41,310 nucleotides of DNA from assembly GCA_023386675.1 (NCBI GenBank), contig JAEWJG010000160.1, positions 1 through 41,310 on the forward strand, read 5' to 3'. Shown piece after piece: positions 21,909 through 29,202 of this stretch. Position numbers and translations under genes: made by a program. Every line of letters begins with the position of its first letter. Positions within the stretch are counted from its first letter, which is position 1. This DNA comes from Actinomycetes bacterium. Its GTDB lineage: Bacteria; Actinomycetota; Actinomycetes; Actinomycetales; Microbacteriaceae. Under the pieces are notes generated by a model. The model did no database searches. It had not been told where the DNA came from and was given only the letters and a program-made list of their open reading frames with translations.

Positions 21909-23800
21909 CGACCCGACGGATGACCGTGAGCCAGGCGCTCATCGAATTCCTCGCCCATCAGTGGACGGTCGACGGCGACCACCGCGAGCGCACGATCGCC
22001 GGGACGTTCGGGATCTTCGGGCATGGCAACGTGGCCGGGGTCGGGCAGGCCCTCAAGCAGCTGGACGACGATCAGCCCGGGCTGATGCCGTACTACCAGG
22101 CGCGCAATGAGCAGGCCATGGTCCACCAGTCCGTCGGATACGCCCGGATGCGCCGCCGGCTCGGGACGATGGCGAGCGCGGCGTCGGTGGGTCCAGGAGC
22201 GGCGAACATGCTGACCGGCGCAGCGCTGGCCACCGCCAACCGCCTCCCCGCGCTCCTTCTCCCCAGCGACACGTTCGCCACACGTGTCGCCGACCCGGTA
22301 CTCCAGCAGCTCGAGCTGCCGCACGACACCGGCATCACGGTCAACGACGCCTTCCGTCCGCTGTCCCGCTTCTTCGACCGGGTCCAGCGGCCAGAGCAGC
22401 TCTACTCGATCGCCCTCCAGGCGATGCGGGTGCTCACGGACCCTGCCGAGACGGGCGCCGTCACGATCGCTCTGCCGGAGGACGTCCAGGCCGAGGCGCT
22501 GGATGTCCCGCTCGCCTTCCTCCAGGACCGCGAGTGGCATCTGCGCCGCCCGCTGCCCGAGCGCGGCGCGCTGGCCAGGGCCGTTGCCGCGATCCGCGGC
22601 GCCTCGCGGCCGCTCATCGTGGCGGGAGGCGGGGTCCTCTACTCCGGGGCCGAAGACGCCCTCCGCCGGCTGGTCGAGGAGACGGGCATCCCGGTCGGTA
22701 CCACGCAGGCGGGCGGTGGGTCCCTGGCCTGGGATCACCCCCAGTACCTGGGCGGGGTCGGCGCGACCGGGACGGTGCCTGCCAATCGCGCCGCGGCCGC
22801 TGCGGACGTGGTGATCGGCATCGGCACCCGGTACAGCGATTTCACCACCGCGAGCCGGACCGCGTTCCAGAACCCGGATGTCGTCTTCGTCAACATCAAC
22901 GTCGCCCCCTTCGACGCGTACAAGCACGGTTCCCAGCTGCCCGTGATCGCCGACGCGCGCGAGACCCTGGTGGCGCTCCAGGCGGAGCTCGCGGGCTATC
23001 GCGTGGAGGACGGATTCGCCGAGGAGCTGCGGCGGCTCCGAGCCCGATGGGACGCGACGGTGGACACCGCGTTCCGCGGCTCCGGCGTCGGACTGCCGGG
23101 ACAGCCGGAGATCATCGGCGCGGTCCAGAGCGCCACCGAGCCGCGAGACGTCGTGGTGCAGGCCGCCGGTTCGCTCCCCGGAGACCTGCACAAACTGTGG
23201 CGGGTGCGGGACGCACTGGGCTACCACGTCGAGTACGCGTTCTCGTGCATGGGGTACGAGATCGCCGGCGGTCTCGGAGTGAAGCGGGCGGCTCCCGACC
23301 GGGACGTCGTCGTCATGGTCGGCGACGGCTCCTACCTCATGCTCCACACCGAGCTGGTGACAGCGGTCGCCGAGGGCATCAAAATCATCGTCGTCCTCAT
23401 CCAGAACCACGGCTACGCGTCGATCGGGCACCTCAGCGAGACCATCGGCTCCGAGCGCTACGGCACCCGGTACCGCCAGCGGGACGCCGAACAGGGCTTC
23501 GAGGGCACCGAGGTCCTCCCGGTCGACCTCGCGGCCAACGCCCGGAGCTACGGCGTCGACGTCATCGAGGTGGAGCCGGGGCCCGATGCCGCCGGCCGGC
23601 TCCGCGACGCCGTGGCCCAGGCGAAAGCCTCGGATCGCACGACCCTCATTCACATCGACAGCGACCCGCTCGTGTACGCCCCGGACGGCGATGGCTGGTG
23701 GGATGTTCCCGTCGCCGAGGAGTCGACGCTGGCGAGCACGCGCGCAGCGCGCGAGCGGTACGAGGAGCAGCGCACCCTCCAGCGCCCGCTGCTCGGGTGA
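21905..23800 (+). CDS. iolD: 3D-(3,5/4)-trihydroxycyclohexane-1,2-dione hydrolase (IolD)
   Basis: 631 residues from ATG 21905. It is a thiamine-diphosphate enzyme that opens the cyclohexane ring in inositol catabolism, feeding IolB. The N-terminal Pyr domain has the catalytic glutamate E69 in YYQARNEQAM. The middle domain includes RPLIVAGGGVLYSGAEDALR. The C-terminal PP domain has the ThDP/Mg motif VMVGDGSYLM ending in LIQNHGYASIGHLS. FGIFGHGNVAGVGQAL is typical of IolD. A longer frame that runs back through iolB in another reading frame is rejected. The last gene of the operon, convergent with a GntR gene 18 bases away. iolE, iolG and iolA are absent from this operon. Confidence 0.96.
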   Translation: MTTRRMTVSQALIEFLAHQWTVDGDHRERTIAGTFGIFGHGNVAGVGQALKQLDDDQPGLMPYYQARNEQAMVHQSVGYARMRRRLGTMASAASVGPGAANMLTGAALATANRLPALLLPSDTFATRVADPVLQQLELPHDTGITVNDAFRPLSRFFDRVQRPEQLYSIALQAMRVLTDPAETGAVTIALPEDVQAEALDVPLAFLQDREWHLRRPLPERGALARAVAAIRGASRPLIVAGGGVLYSGAEDALRRLVEETGIPVGTTQAGGGSLAWDHPQYLGGVGATGTVPANRAAAAADVVIGIGTRYSDFTTASRTAFQNPDVVFVNINVAPFDAYKHGSQLPVIADARETLVALQAELAGYRVEDGFAEELRRLRARWDATVDTAFRGSGVGLPGQPEIIGAVQSATEPRDVVVQAAGSLPGDLHKLWRVRDALGYHVEYAFSCMGYEIAGGLGVKRAAPDRDVVVMVGDGSYLMLHTELVTAVAEGIKIIVVLIQNHGYASIGHLSETIGSERYGTRYRQRDAEQGFEGTEVLPVDLAANARSYGVDVIEVEPGPDAAGRLRDAVAQAKASDRTTLIHIDSDPLVYAPDGDGWWDVPVAEESTLASTRAARERYEEQRTLQRPLLG

Positions 23801-23818
23801 GCGGAGGGCGGTCAGCCG

Positions 23819-24580
23819 TCAGCGGTTGACCAGGGTCACCTCGAACGAATAGAGGTCGGGGCGGTAGCAGTGCTGGCCGAACTCGACAGCGCGCCCGGAG
23901 TTGTCGAAGACGGTGCGCGACATCGTCAGCACCGCACTCCCCCGCCGGATGTCGAGTAGGGACGCCTCGTTGGCGGTCGCCTCGCGCGCGCCGATGCGCT
24001 GATTGGCGACACGCATCGTCACTCCGCGCGCACGCAGCAGCTGGTAGAGCCCGTGGGTCGCCAGATCGGCTTCGGCGAGGTCGGAGTACTCGGTGGGCAG
24101 CGTGTTGTCGAGGATCGCGATCGGCACACCGTCGGCCAGCCGCAGTCGCCTCAGGTGGAGGGTGGGGCTGCCTCGCTCGATGTCCAGGATGGCGGCCGCC
24201 CGCTCGTCCGCCGGCACGACCACGCAGTCCAGGATCCTGGTCTCGGGCTTCTGGCCGGAGCTCTCCAGGTCTTCGTACAGGCTGCTCAGCTCGACATTGC
24301 GCGTCACTCTCCCGTGAACGACCTGCGTGCCCACTCCCCGGCGGCGGACGAGCAGCCCCTTGTCGACGAGTTCCTGAATGGCGCGCCGGATGGTCGGGCG
24401 CGACAGGCCGAGCCGCTGACCGAGGGCGACCTCGTTCTCCAGGCGCGCGCCGGCCGGGAGCGTCTCATCCATGATCGCCCTCTCGAGCCGGGCAGCCACC
24501 TGGTAGTAGATGGGAACGGGGCCGGAGCGTTCGAGATCCATGAAGAGGTCGGCCGGCAGCGGATGCTCCGCTTTGACCAT
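23819..24580 (-). CDS. GntR-family regulator with UTRA domain (HutC subfamily)
   Basis: 253 residues. The N-terminal winged helix (about residues 20 to 90) reads PIYYQVAARLERAIMDETLP, then LGLSRPTIRRAIQELVDKGL and LVRRRGVGTQVV. The C-terminal UTRA ligand domain (about 100 to 245) has ERGSPTLHLRRLRLADGVPI and ends CYRPDLYSFEV. HutC-type regulators sense sugars or phosphosugars. Convergent with the iol operon, so it is a candidate second regulator of inositol or sugar use, though its targets are not shown. A GGAGG lies just before the ATG at 24580, and a perfectly spaced palindrome at 24603-24616 suggests autoregulation. Confidence 0.9.
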   Translation of the reverse strand: MVKAEHPLPADLFMDLERSGPVPIYYQVAARLERAIMDETLPAGARLENEVALGQRLGLSRPTIRRAIQELVDKGLLVRRRGVGTQVVHGRVTRNVELSSLYEDLESSGQKPETRILDCVVVPADERAAAILDIERGSPTLHLRRLRLADGVPIAILDNTLPTEYSDLAEADLATHGLYQLLRARGVTMRVANQRIGAREATANEASLLDIRRGSAVLTMSRTVFDNSGRAVEFGQHCYRPDLYSFEVTLVNR

Positions 24581-24602
24581 CTGCGCCTCCGAGCTGCTCG
24601 AG

Positions 24603-24616
24603 ATTGTGTTAACAAT
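24603..24616. promoter_or_regulatory. Probable GntR operator (palindrome)
   Basis: ATTGTGTTAACAAT: arms ATTGT and ACAAT flank a GTTA core. It lies 23 bases upstream of the GntR gene start. AT-rich palindromes of this size are the usual HutC/GntR operators. No second copy was spotted elsewhere in the window. Confidence 0.5.
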
Positions 24617-24683
24617 GGCGCTTCGTATTGTGGCAGATCCCGTGTCGCCGCCACGACGCTCACCGCAACCTCGCTCGGGGAAC

Positions 24684-25652
24684 CTACAACCAGTCCTTGC
24701 GTTTGAATGCCGCGTACAGCCCGACGGAGATCGCGACGATCAGAGCGGTGGACACCCAGAACCCCCACTCCGTGGAGAACCCCGGGTAGGGAACGTTCTG
24801 CCCGTAGAAGCCGGTGATCGCCGTGGGGACGGCGATGATCGCGGCCCAGCTGGTCACCTTCTTCATCACCAGGTTCATGCGGTTGCCCTGCAGGCCCACG
24901 TTGGTGTCCAGGATGCTCGTCACCAGATCGCGCAGGGTCTCGGTCCATTCGCTGGCGCGCAGGACGTGGTCGTAGACGTCCTGGAAGTAGGGGATCATCG
25001 ACGGATCGATCGCCTCCAGGTCGCGGCGCATCAGCGTGTTGAGGACCTCGCGCATCGGGAGCACTGCGCGTCGCAGCTGCACCAGCGACTTCCGCAGTTC
25101 GAAGGAGCGCCGCTGGATGTCCCTCCCCCTCTGCGGGGGCTCGAAGAGCTCGTCCTCGAGCTCGTCGATGGCGGCATCCAGATCCTGAACGGTTTGGAAG
25201 TGACCGTCGACCACGGTGTCCAGCAGACCCCACAGCAGGAAGGACACACCACGGGTGAGCTGGTCCGGCTGCTTGTCCCAGTGGTCTTCCACAGCACGGA
25301 TGTCGAAGTCCTCGCCGTGGACGGTCACCAGCGCCCGGTGAGTGATGAAGGCCTTGATGTCGTGGGCGGTGACCTCGTCCGTCGCCGGGTCGAAGCTGAC
25401 GCCGTACGCCGAGAGGAACAGGTGCGAGTCGTACCGGTCCAGCTTGGGGCGCTGGTGCTCGTGGACGGCGTCCTCCACCGCCAGCGGATGCAAGGAGAGT
25501 TCCTCCTCCAGGGCCGACAGGTCCTCCATGGTCGGGTTGACGAAGTCCACCCACACCGTCGACGACGGATCGGCGACGTGGTCGGAGACATCGGCCAGCG
25601 GGAAGTCCGACAGCTCCAGAGCCCCTGCGCGGTACAAGCGAGTACGAATCAC
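24684..25652 (-). CDS. CorA-family divalent metal (magnesium) transporter
   Basis: 322 residues from GTG 25652. A large cytosolic N-terminal domain (VWVDFVNPTMEDLSALEEEL, HPLAVEDAVHEHQRPKLDRY) is followed by a long helix with Glu/Arg repeats. Two C-terminal spans follow (WAAIIAVPTAITGFYGQNVP and WGFWVSTALIVAISVGLYAA) with a short basic tail KRKDWL. Pentameric CorA proteins conduct Mg2+ or Co2+ across the membrane. The signature after the first span is YGQN rather than the classical YGMN, a variant that alters the selectivity loop or simply reflects the subfamily. TACGCT lies 7 bases before the GTG (25660-25665), so the mRNA is probably leaderless. Divergent from the VIT-family gene. Confidence 0.9.
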   Translation of the reverse strand: MIRTRLYRAGALELSDFPLADVSDHVADPSSTVWVDFVNPTMEDLSALEEELSLHPLAVEDAVHEHQRPKLDRYDSHLFLSAYGVSFDPATDEVTAHDIKAFITHRALVTVHGEDFDIRAVEDHWDKQPDQLTRGVSFLLWGLLDTVVDGHFQTVQDLDAAIDELEDELFEPPQRGRDIQRRSFELRKSLVQLRRAVLPMREVLNTLMRRDLEAIDPSMIPYFQDVYDHVLRASEWTETLRDLVTSILDTNVGLQGNRMNLVMKKVTSWAAIIAVPTAITGFYGQNVPYPGFSTEWGFWVSTALIVAISVGLYAAFKRKDWL

Positions 25653-25659
25653 GTGCCAT

Positions 25660-25665
25660 AGCGTA
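25660..25665 (-). promoter_or_regulatory. -10 element of a leaderless promoter for the CorA-family gene
   Basis: TACGCT on the minus strand, 7 bases before GTG 25652. No Shine-Dalgarno is visible in the gap, which supports GTG 25652 as the start. Confidence 0.5.
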
Positions 25666-25691
25666 GGGACCGGACGCTGGGCGATGGGTGG

Positions 25692-25710
25692 TTAGGCGTG
25701 CCGAACCTTG
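25692..25710. promoter_or_regulatory. Possible DtxR/IdeR-type metal-repressor box before the VIT-family gene
   Basis: TTAGGCGTGCCGAACCTTG resembles the DtxR/IdeR consensus TTAGGTTAGSCTAACCTAA (13 or 14 of 19 by eye, with both TTAGG and AACCT arms). It lies about 35 to 55 bases before the start of an iron/manganese transporter gene, a sensible target. An adjacent perfect 6+6 inverted repeat (GCTGGC-N6-GCCAGC, 25710-25727) could be a second operator. A -10 TACGCT follows at 25735-25740, 6 bases before ATG 25747. Confidence 0.4.
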
Positions 25711-25746
25711 CTGGCGAGACGGCCAGCGGCTTCCTACGCTGAGGCG

Positions 25747-26478
25747 ATGACCGAGACGTTCCCCTCCCCGGACACCGCTCACGCGAGCGAGCCGCACCGC
25801 AGCGGCGGTGTCGCCCAGCGACTGAACTGGCTGCGCGCCGGCGTGCTGGGCGCCAACGACGGAATCGTCTCGGTCGCGGCCGTCGTGGTCGGTGTCGCGG
25901 GGGCCACCGGATCCGTCGCCGCGATCATCACCGCCGGCCTTGCGGCGCTCGTCGGAGGTGCCGTTTCGATGGCCCTCGGCGAGTACGTCTCCGTCAGCAG
26001 TCAGCGCGACAGCGAGCACGCGCTGATCGAGAAGGAGCGGCGAGAACTGGCCGAGATGCCCGACGAGGAGCTCGCCGAGCTGGCAGGACTGTACGAGGCG
26101 CGGGGGCTGACGCCCGAGACGGCCCGGCAGGTCGCGATCGAGCTCACCGAGCACGATGCGCTCGGCGCGCACCTGGCCGCCGAGCTGGGCATAGACCCGG
26201 ACGACGTCGTCAGCCCCTGGCACGCCGCGTTCGCCTCAGCCGTCGCGTTCACCGTCGGAGGCGTCCTGCCGCTGCTCACCATCCTCCTGCCGGGAGCGGT
26301 CCGCATCCCGGTCACCTTCGTGGTGGTGCTGATCGCGCTGGCCGTCACCGGCTACGTCGCTGCGTGGATCGGCGGCAGCTCCCGCGTCCGCGCCATGGTC
26401 CGCGTGCTCATCGGCGGAGCACTCGCCCTCGCCGCCACCTTCGCCATCGGCGCACTCCTCGGAACGACGATCCGGTAG
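25747..26478 (+). CDS. VIT1/CCC1-family iron or manganese transporter
   Basis: 243 residues. The first span region WLRAGVLGANDGIVSVAAVV is the family signature. It is followed by VAAIITAGLAALVGGAVSMA and LGEYVSVSSQRDSEHALIEK, then an acidic cytosolic helix rich in Glu (LIEKERRELAEMPDEEL and beyond) that binds metal. Three C-terminal spans follow (FASAVAFTVGGVLPLLTILL, VTFVVVLIALAVTGYVAAWI and LIGGALALAATFAIGALLG). Bacterial homologues export or sequester Fe2+/Mn2+. The ATG at 25747 sits 6 bases after TACGCT, so it is likely leaderless; an in-frame start 13 codons earlier is not supported. Shares the divergent region with CorA. Confidence 0.9.
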   Translation: MTETFPSPDTAHASEPHRSGGVAQRLNWLRAGVLGANDGIVSVAAVVVGVAGATGSVAAIITAGLAALVGGAVSMALGEYVSVSSQRDSEHALIEKERRELAEMPDEELAELAGLYEARGLTPETARQVAIELTEHDALGAHLAAELGIDPDDVVSPWHAAFASAVAFTVGGVLPLLTILLPGAVRIPVTFVVVLIALAVTGYVAAWIGGSSRVRAMVRVLIGGALALAATFAIGALLGTTIR

Positions 26479-26487
26479 ACGGTGGGT

Positions 26488-26516
26488 TTGGCCATGAACC
26501 GTTCACCGGGTAGTCT
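26488..26516 (+). promoter_or_regulatory. Sigma-70 type promoter of the tRNA-Gly gene
   Basis: TTGGCC (26488-26493) and TAGTCT (26511-26516) separated by 17 bases, with start of transcription expected about 40 bases before the tRNA. A perfect 7-bp hairpin, CCCAGTG-ATC-CACTGGG (26534-26550), lies in the tRNA 5' leader. Confidence 0.6.
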
Positions 26517-26562
26517 GGGCGGCAGCCCTACTCCCCAGTGATCCACTGGGATTCCGGGCCAC

Positions 26563-26633
26563 GCGAGTGTAGTTCAATGGTAGAACTTCAGCTTCCCAAG
26601 CTGATAGCGCGGGTTCGATTCCCGTCACTCGCT
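26563..26633 (+). tRNA. tRNA-Gly, anticodon CCC
   Basis: A 71-base cloverleaf. The acceptor stem GCGAGTG pairs with CACTCGC. The D arm has AGTTCAATGGTAGAACT. The anticodon stem TCAGC/GCTGA carries the loop TTCCCAA, giving anticodon CCC for GGG codons. The T arm has GCGGGTTCGATTCCCGT. The discriminator base is T, followed by encoded CC but not CCA. The DNA immediately 3' changes to lower G+C, so this is a plausible integration site. Confidence 0.96.
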
Positions 26634-26823
26634 CCGTTTGTCACTTCTCAAGCTAGGTGAGCTTGTCCAGTTCTACTTGGGCATGAGTTCACGCTTCACG
26701 CGATTTGGCTCGTAACTCGCTCGGGGTAGTGCCGGTGCTAGGGCCGATGGAATAGTGTTGGGTTACGCCACAGAAGAAGTTTTGACAAGTTTCGAGGCTT
26801 CAATTCCAGCGAAAGGGCCGATC
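26634..26823. other. Non-coding stretch between tRNA-Gly and the low-G+C genes
   Basis: 190 bases without a convincing gene. It contains a perfect 6-bp hairpin CAAGCT-N5-AGCTTG (26649-26665), which may help end the tRNA transcript, and a TTGACA hexamer (around 26781) that may belong to the promoter of the next genes, although no good -10 was found at the right distance. G+C content drops from here on. No integrase remnant seen. Confidence 0.4.
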
Positions 26824-27078
26824 GTGACCAACAACGTGGAGGATCTGCTGCGGGACGCGCAGATCGATGTCCTGGAAGAAATGTCGCGCCGCCTCGTTCA
26901 CATTGTCGAGTCAGATGGGGACGTTTCGCCCGGCGAGGCGGTTCGCAACCTTGCGCGTGAAATGGGAATAGTCGAATCGCAGGCGAAGTTTGGGCTGACC
27001 TACGCAAAGGCAAAGGGAAAGTTGAAGCTTGACCGCGCGACGCGTCGACTGAGCGTCAGCCAGCCCTCATACGCATAA
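26824..27078 (+). CDS. Small winged-helix-like protein upstream of the dGTPase
   Basis: 84 residues from GTG 26824, with GAAAGGG upstream. I do not recognise a family. The predicted layout is all-helical, with a C-terminal pattern like a winged helix-turn-helix: GEAVRNLAREMGIVESQAKF as a helix pair, then a recognition-like helix and a two-strand wing (GKLKLDRATRRLSV). It ends one base before the dGTPase start (TAA directly followed by GTG), so the two are co-translated. It may be a DNA-binding regulator or a partner of the enzyme. An in-frame GTG at 26755 would add 23 residues but lacks a ribosome site. Confidence 0.6.
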   Translation: MTNNVEDLLRDAQIDVLEEMSRRLVHIVESDGDVSPGEAVRNLAREMGIVESQAKFGLTYAKAKGKLKLDRATRRLSVSQPSYA

Positions 27079-28932
27079 GTGAACGGCGACCCCGACGTTG
27101 GCGGCCCGGGCGCTGGGAGCGCCGGACCGCTCGGTTTGAGAGTTCTGGCTGACGGGTCGTTAGTTCGGCCAGACAAGTATTCGGCACGCTACGGCAGGCG
27201 TGAAAGCGAGAGTCTCCGAACGCAGGTCGACACACGCACCGAGACCGAGCGAGACCGCGGTCGGCTTAACTACTCACCATTCGTTAGACGCTTGGCAGGA
27301 GTGACGCAGGTCACGTCGCCCGACCTGACTACGACCAAAATGCATTCGCGGGAGTCGCACACGCACAAGGTCGCCGCCATCTCGCGCGAGATCGCACAAC
27401 ATGTCGTTCGACGCGCCATGACTGACGAGTCCGTTGCAGCGGTCATCCTCCAAGCGGGCGGGCTGGACGTAAGTGCATGTGAAACCGCGGGGCTCGCTCA
27501 CGACCTCGGGCACCCACCATTTGGACATGCTGGTGAGGCAGTGCTCGATCGGCTCCTTCGGCGCCACAACGTCTGGGATGGCTTCGAAGGGAACGCGCAG
27601 AGCTTTCGAATTGTGACCCGTTTGGATCTGCGGTCCCCAGGAGTTTGGGGCTTGGGCTTGACCAACGTGACGCTCGCTGCCATTCAGAAGTATCCCTATA
27701 CCCGCAAGGCTCGAGCGACAAAGTTCGGTGCTTATGAATCGGAGGGTAATGTGCTTGAGGCCTGCCGCAAGGCAGTCCTCGGCGAGGACTGGGAGAGCGA
27801 CGAGCAGACACTAGAAGCCTCGATTATGGATCTGGCCGACGACATCGCGTATGCCGTTCACGATTTGGAGGACTTTCTCGGGGCCGGCGTAATAGACATT
27901 CGGCTGCCAATTGCGGATCTCGAGGAAATGATCGAAACGGCTGACGTGTTGCAATGGGGACGGATTACATCCGCCCTGCGAAGTCTCCAACGCGACATGA
28001 CTGACGCGCTGGACGGACTCAGCAGACAGGCCAAACGGGTCGCAGCTGAGTCTGACGAGCCAGACGATGTAGCTCTGAGCGAGGCCATGCAACGAGTAGT
28101 CGACGACTCGCGTGTGCCCATTGCGACGCTGGGAACGACACTTTCCAGTGGGAGACCGCTCAGGGTCCTTGAAGCTTCAGACTTCAGTGGACTTACGAAC
28201 CCCTTTGCGGCCGCGGCAATCGATCTCGCTAACAAGTACGCTGGCTACTTTGAATTTCCCGCGTTCCTGCATCAAATGCGACAGGTCTTGGCGCTACTGA
28301 CCGAAGACTTTCCAGCGATTACTCGACCTGCCGAAGCTGAGTACTCCGCTACTGTCCGCAAAGAACTCAGCTCCGTCGTGGGTGAGTTCTTTGAAAATAT
28401 CCAGATTGCGAGCGCACCGCCATATCCGGGGGGACCCCGAGTACACCTCTCCGTTGACTCATGGCACTTTCTCCAGTGCTTGAAGGTGATAACGCGGCGC
28501 TACTTGGTGTCTAGCCCGCGGATGGGCATTATCCAACAGGGACAGGCAGCGGCCATTACGTCCCTATTTCACGGCTTAGCCGCTTGGCTTTCAAGCGGAC
28601 CTGACCCGCTTACCGTGCCCGCTCAACTTAAGGAATACATCGAAGCTCAGAACATCTCGGTGCCGGTCAGGGACCAGACCCGACCCACGGGCGTATCCGA
28701 CGAGGCAGTCGACTCGACCTTAGAACCCGCATTGCCAGACCAGGCAAACGATCGAGAGACCTTCGAAGAGATCAGGCGAGGGTACAAGCCACTGGTACTC
28801 GATCCGAAGCACTATCGGGCGATCAGTGACTATATCTGTGGCATGAGCGATTCTGAGGCGCTTTTACGGTCTCAATGGCTCACCGGCATCGAGATTCCAG
28901 GTATGACTAGTTTGGGAGTCCAAGTTTCGTAG
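27079..28932 (+). CDS. dGTPase-family dNTP triphosphohydrolase (HD domain)
   Basis: 617 residues. It shows the dGTPase signatures: ESHTHKVAAISREIA (first His, H94/H96), ACETAGLAHDLGHPPFGHAG (H141, D142, H145, H150), GFEGNAQSFRIVTRLD, and SIMDLADDIAYAVHDLED (D251, D254, H261). These are the metal-binding and catalytic residues of enzymes that cut dGTP and other dNTPs to nucleoside plus triphosphate. It is longer than E. coli Dgt (505), with an extended C-terminal half of uncertain function. The GTG start follows the stop of the small gene directly, without its own ribosome site. It lies on low-G+C DNA next to a tRNA gene, so a phage-defence role by dNTP depletion is a reasonable guess; housekeeping nucleotide control is the alternative. 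Confidence 0.92.
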   Translation: MNGDPDVGGPGAGSAGPLGLRVLADGSLVRPDKYSARYGRRESESLRTQVDTRTETERDRGRLNYSPFVRRLAGVTQVTSPDLTTTKMHSRESHTHKVAAISREIAQHVVRRAMTDESVAAVILQAGGLDVSACETAGLAHDLGHPPFGHAGEAVLDRLLRRHNVWDGFEGNAQSFRIVTRLDLRSPGVWGLGLTNVTLAAIQKYPYTRKARATKFGAYESEGNVLEACRKAVLGEDWESDEQTLEASIMDLADDIAYAVHDLEDFLGAGVIDIRLPIADLEEMIETADVLQWGRITSALRSLQRDMTDALDGLSRQAKRVAAESDEPDDVALSEAMQRVVDDSRVPIATLGTTLSSGRPLRVLEASDFSGLTNPFAAAAIDLANKYAGYFEFPAFLHQMRQVLALLTEDFPAITRPAEAEYSATVRKELSSVVGEFFENIQIASAPPYPGGPRVHLSVDSWHFLQCLKVITRRYLVSSPRMGIIQQGQAAAITSLFHGLAAWLSSGPDPLTVPAQLKEYIEAQNISVPVRDQTRPTGVSDEAVDSTLEPALPDQANDRETFEEIRRGYKPLVLDPKHYRAISDYICGMSDSEALLRSQWLTGIEIPGMTSLGVQVS

Positions 28933-29188
28933 TGTCCGCGGGCGACGATGGTTTCCACGTCATTCTGCGATTCTCCTGCGAGTCACCGGGCTTGCCTCGG
29001 GTACAAACTCTCAAATCGCGAATGCGGGGCTGCCGGAGGGATGTCCACGGGTTTCCCCAAATCCGTCGTGGGAACATCACTCGCCCTCGGGTGCGTTTCG
29101 CCCAACTAGGTTGAGAAAGCCCAACGAGCGCAAGACGTGACACCGTTTGTTGCTACTCGGCGCAATCGTTGACGCGGCCTCGCCTCAC
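28933..29188. other. Intergenic stretch after the dGTPase
   Basis: About 256 bases with no supported gene. Short open frames on both strands (28932-29114 and 28907-29143) look random. The only partial similarity to the tRNA-Gly end is the 8-mer TCACTCGC at about 29078, which is too short to call an attachment site. G+C rises again toward the end. Confidence 0.4.
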
Positions 29189-29194
29189 TACACT
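29189..29194 (+). promoter_or_regulatory. -10 element before the DUF4190 gene
   Basis: TACACT, 8 bases before ATG 29203. A TTGACG at 29169-29174 could be the -35 element but is only 14 bases away. Confidence 0.4.
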
Positions 29195-29202
29195 GAGACC
29201 TC

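Larger units (their letters stand above)
26634..29160. other. Low-G+C patch (probable acquired DNA) adjacent to tRNA-Gly
   Basis: Base composition and codon use differ visibly from both flanks: many A/T-ending codons (for example tat, aaa, gaa, att, ttt) and A/T-rich runs in this segment, against nearly universal G/C third positions to either side. The patch begins at the 3' end of the tRNA-Gly gene and ends before the DUF4190 gene. It contains two genes. No recombinase and no convincing repeat of the tRNA end at the far side were found. Confidence 0.6.

Noticed and set aside
26649..26665. Intrinsic terminator after tRNA-Gly
   Set aside because: Perfect hairpin but with a short stem and no T-run; reported only as a possible aid to termination.
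28907..29143. Short open frames on both strands after the dGTPase
   Set aside because: No start signals, random composition, and mutual overlap; not supported as genes.
29041..29200. Possible attR matching the tRNA-Gly 3' end
   Set aside because: Only 8 bases (TCACTCGC) match, and a second partial match (CCGTTTGT) occurs without further similarity. Not enough for an attachment site, and no integrase is present.
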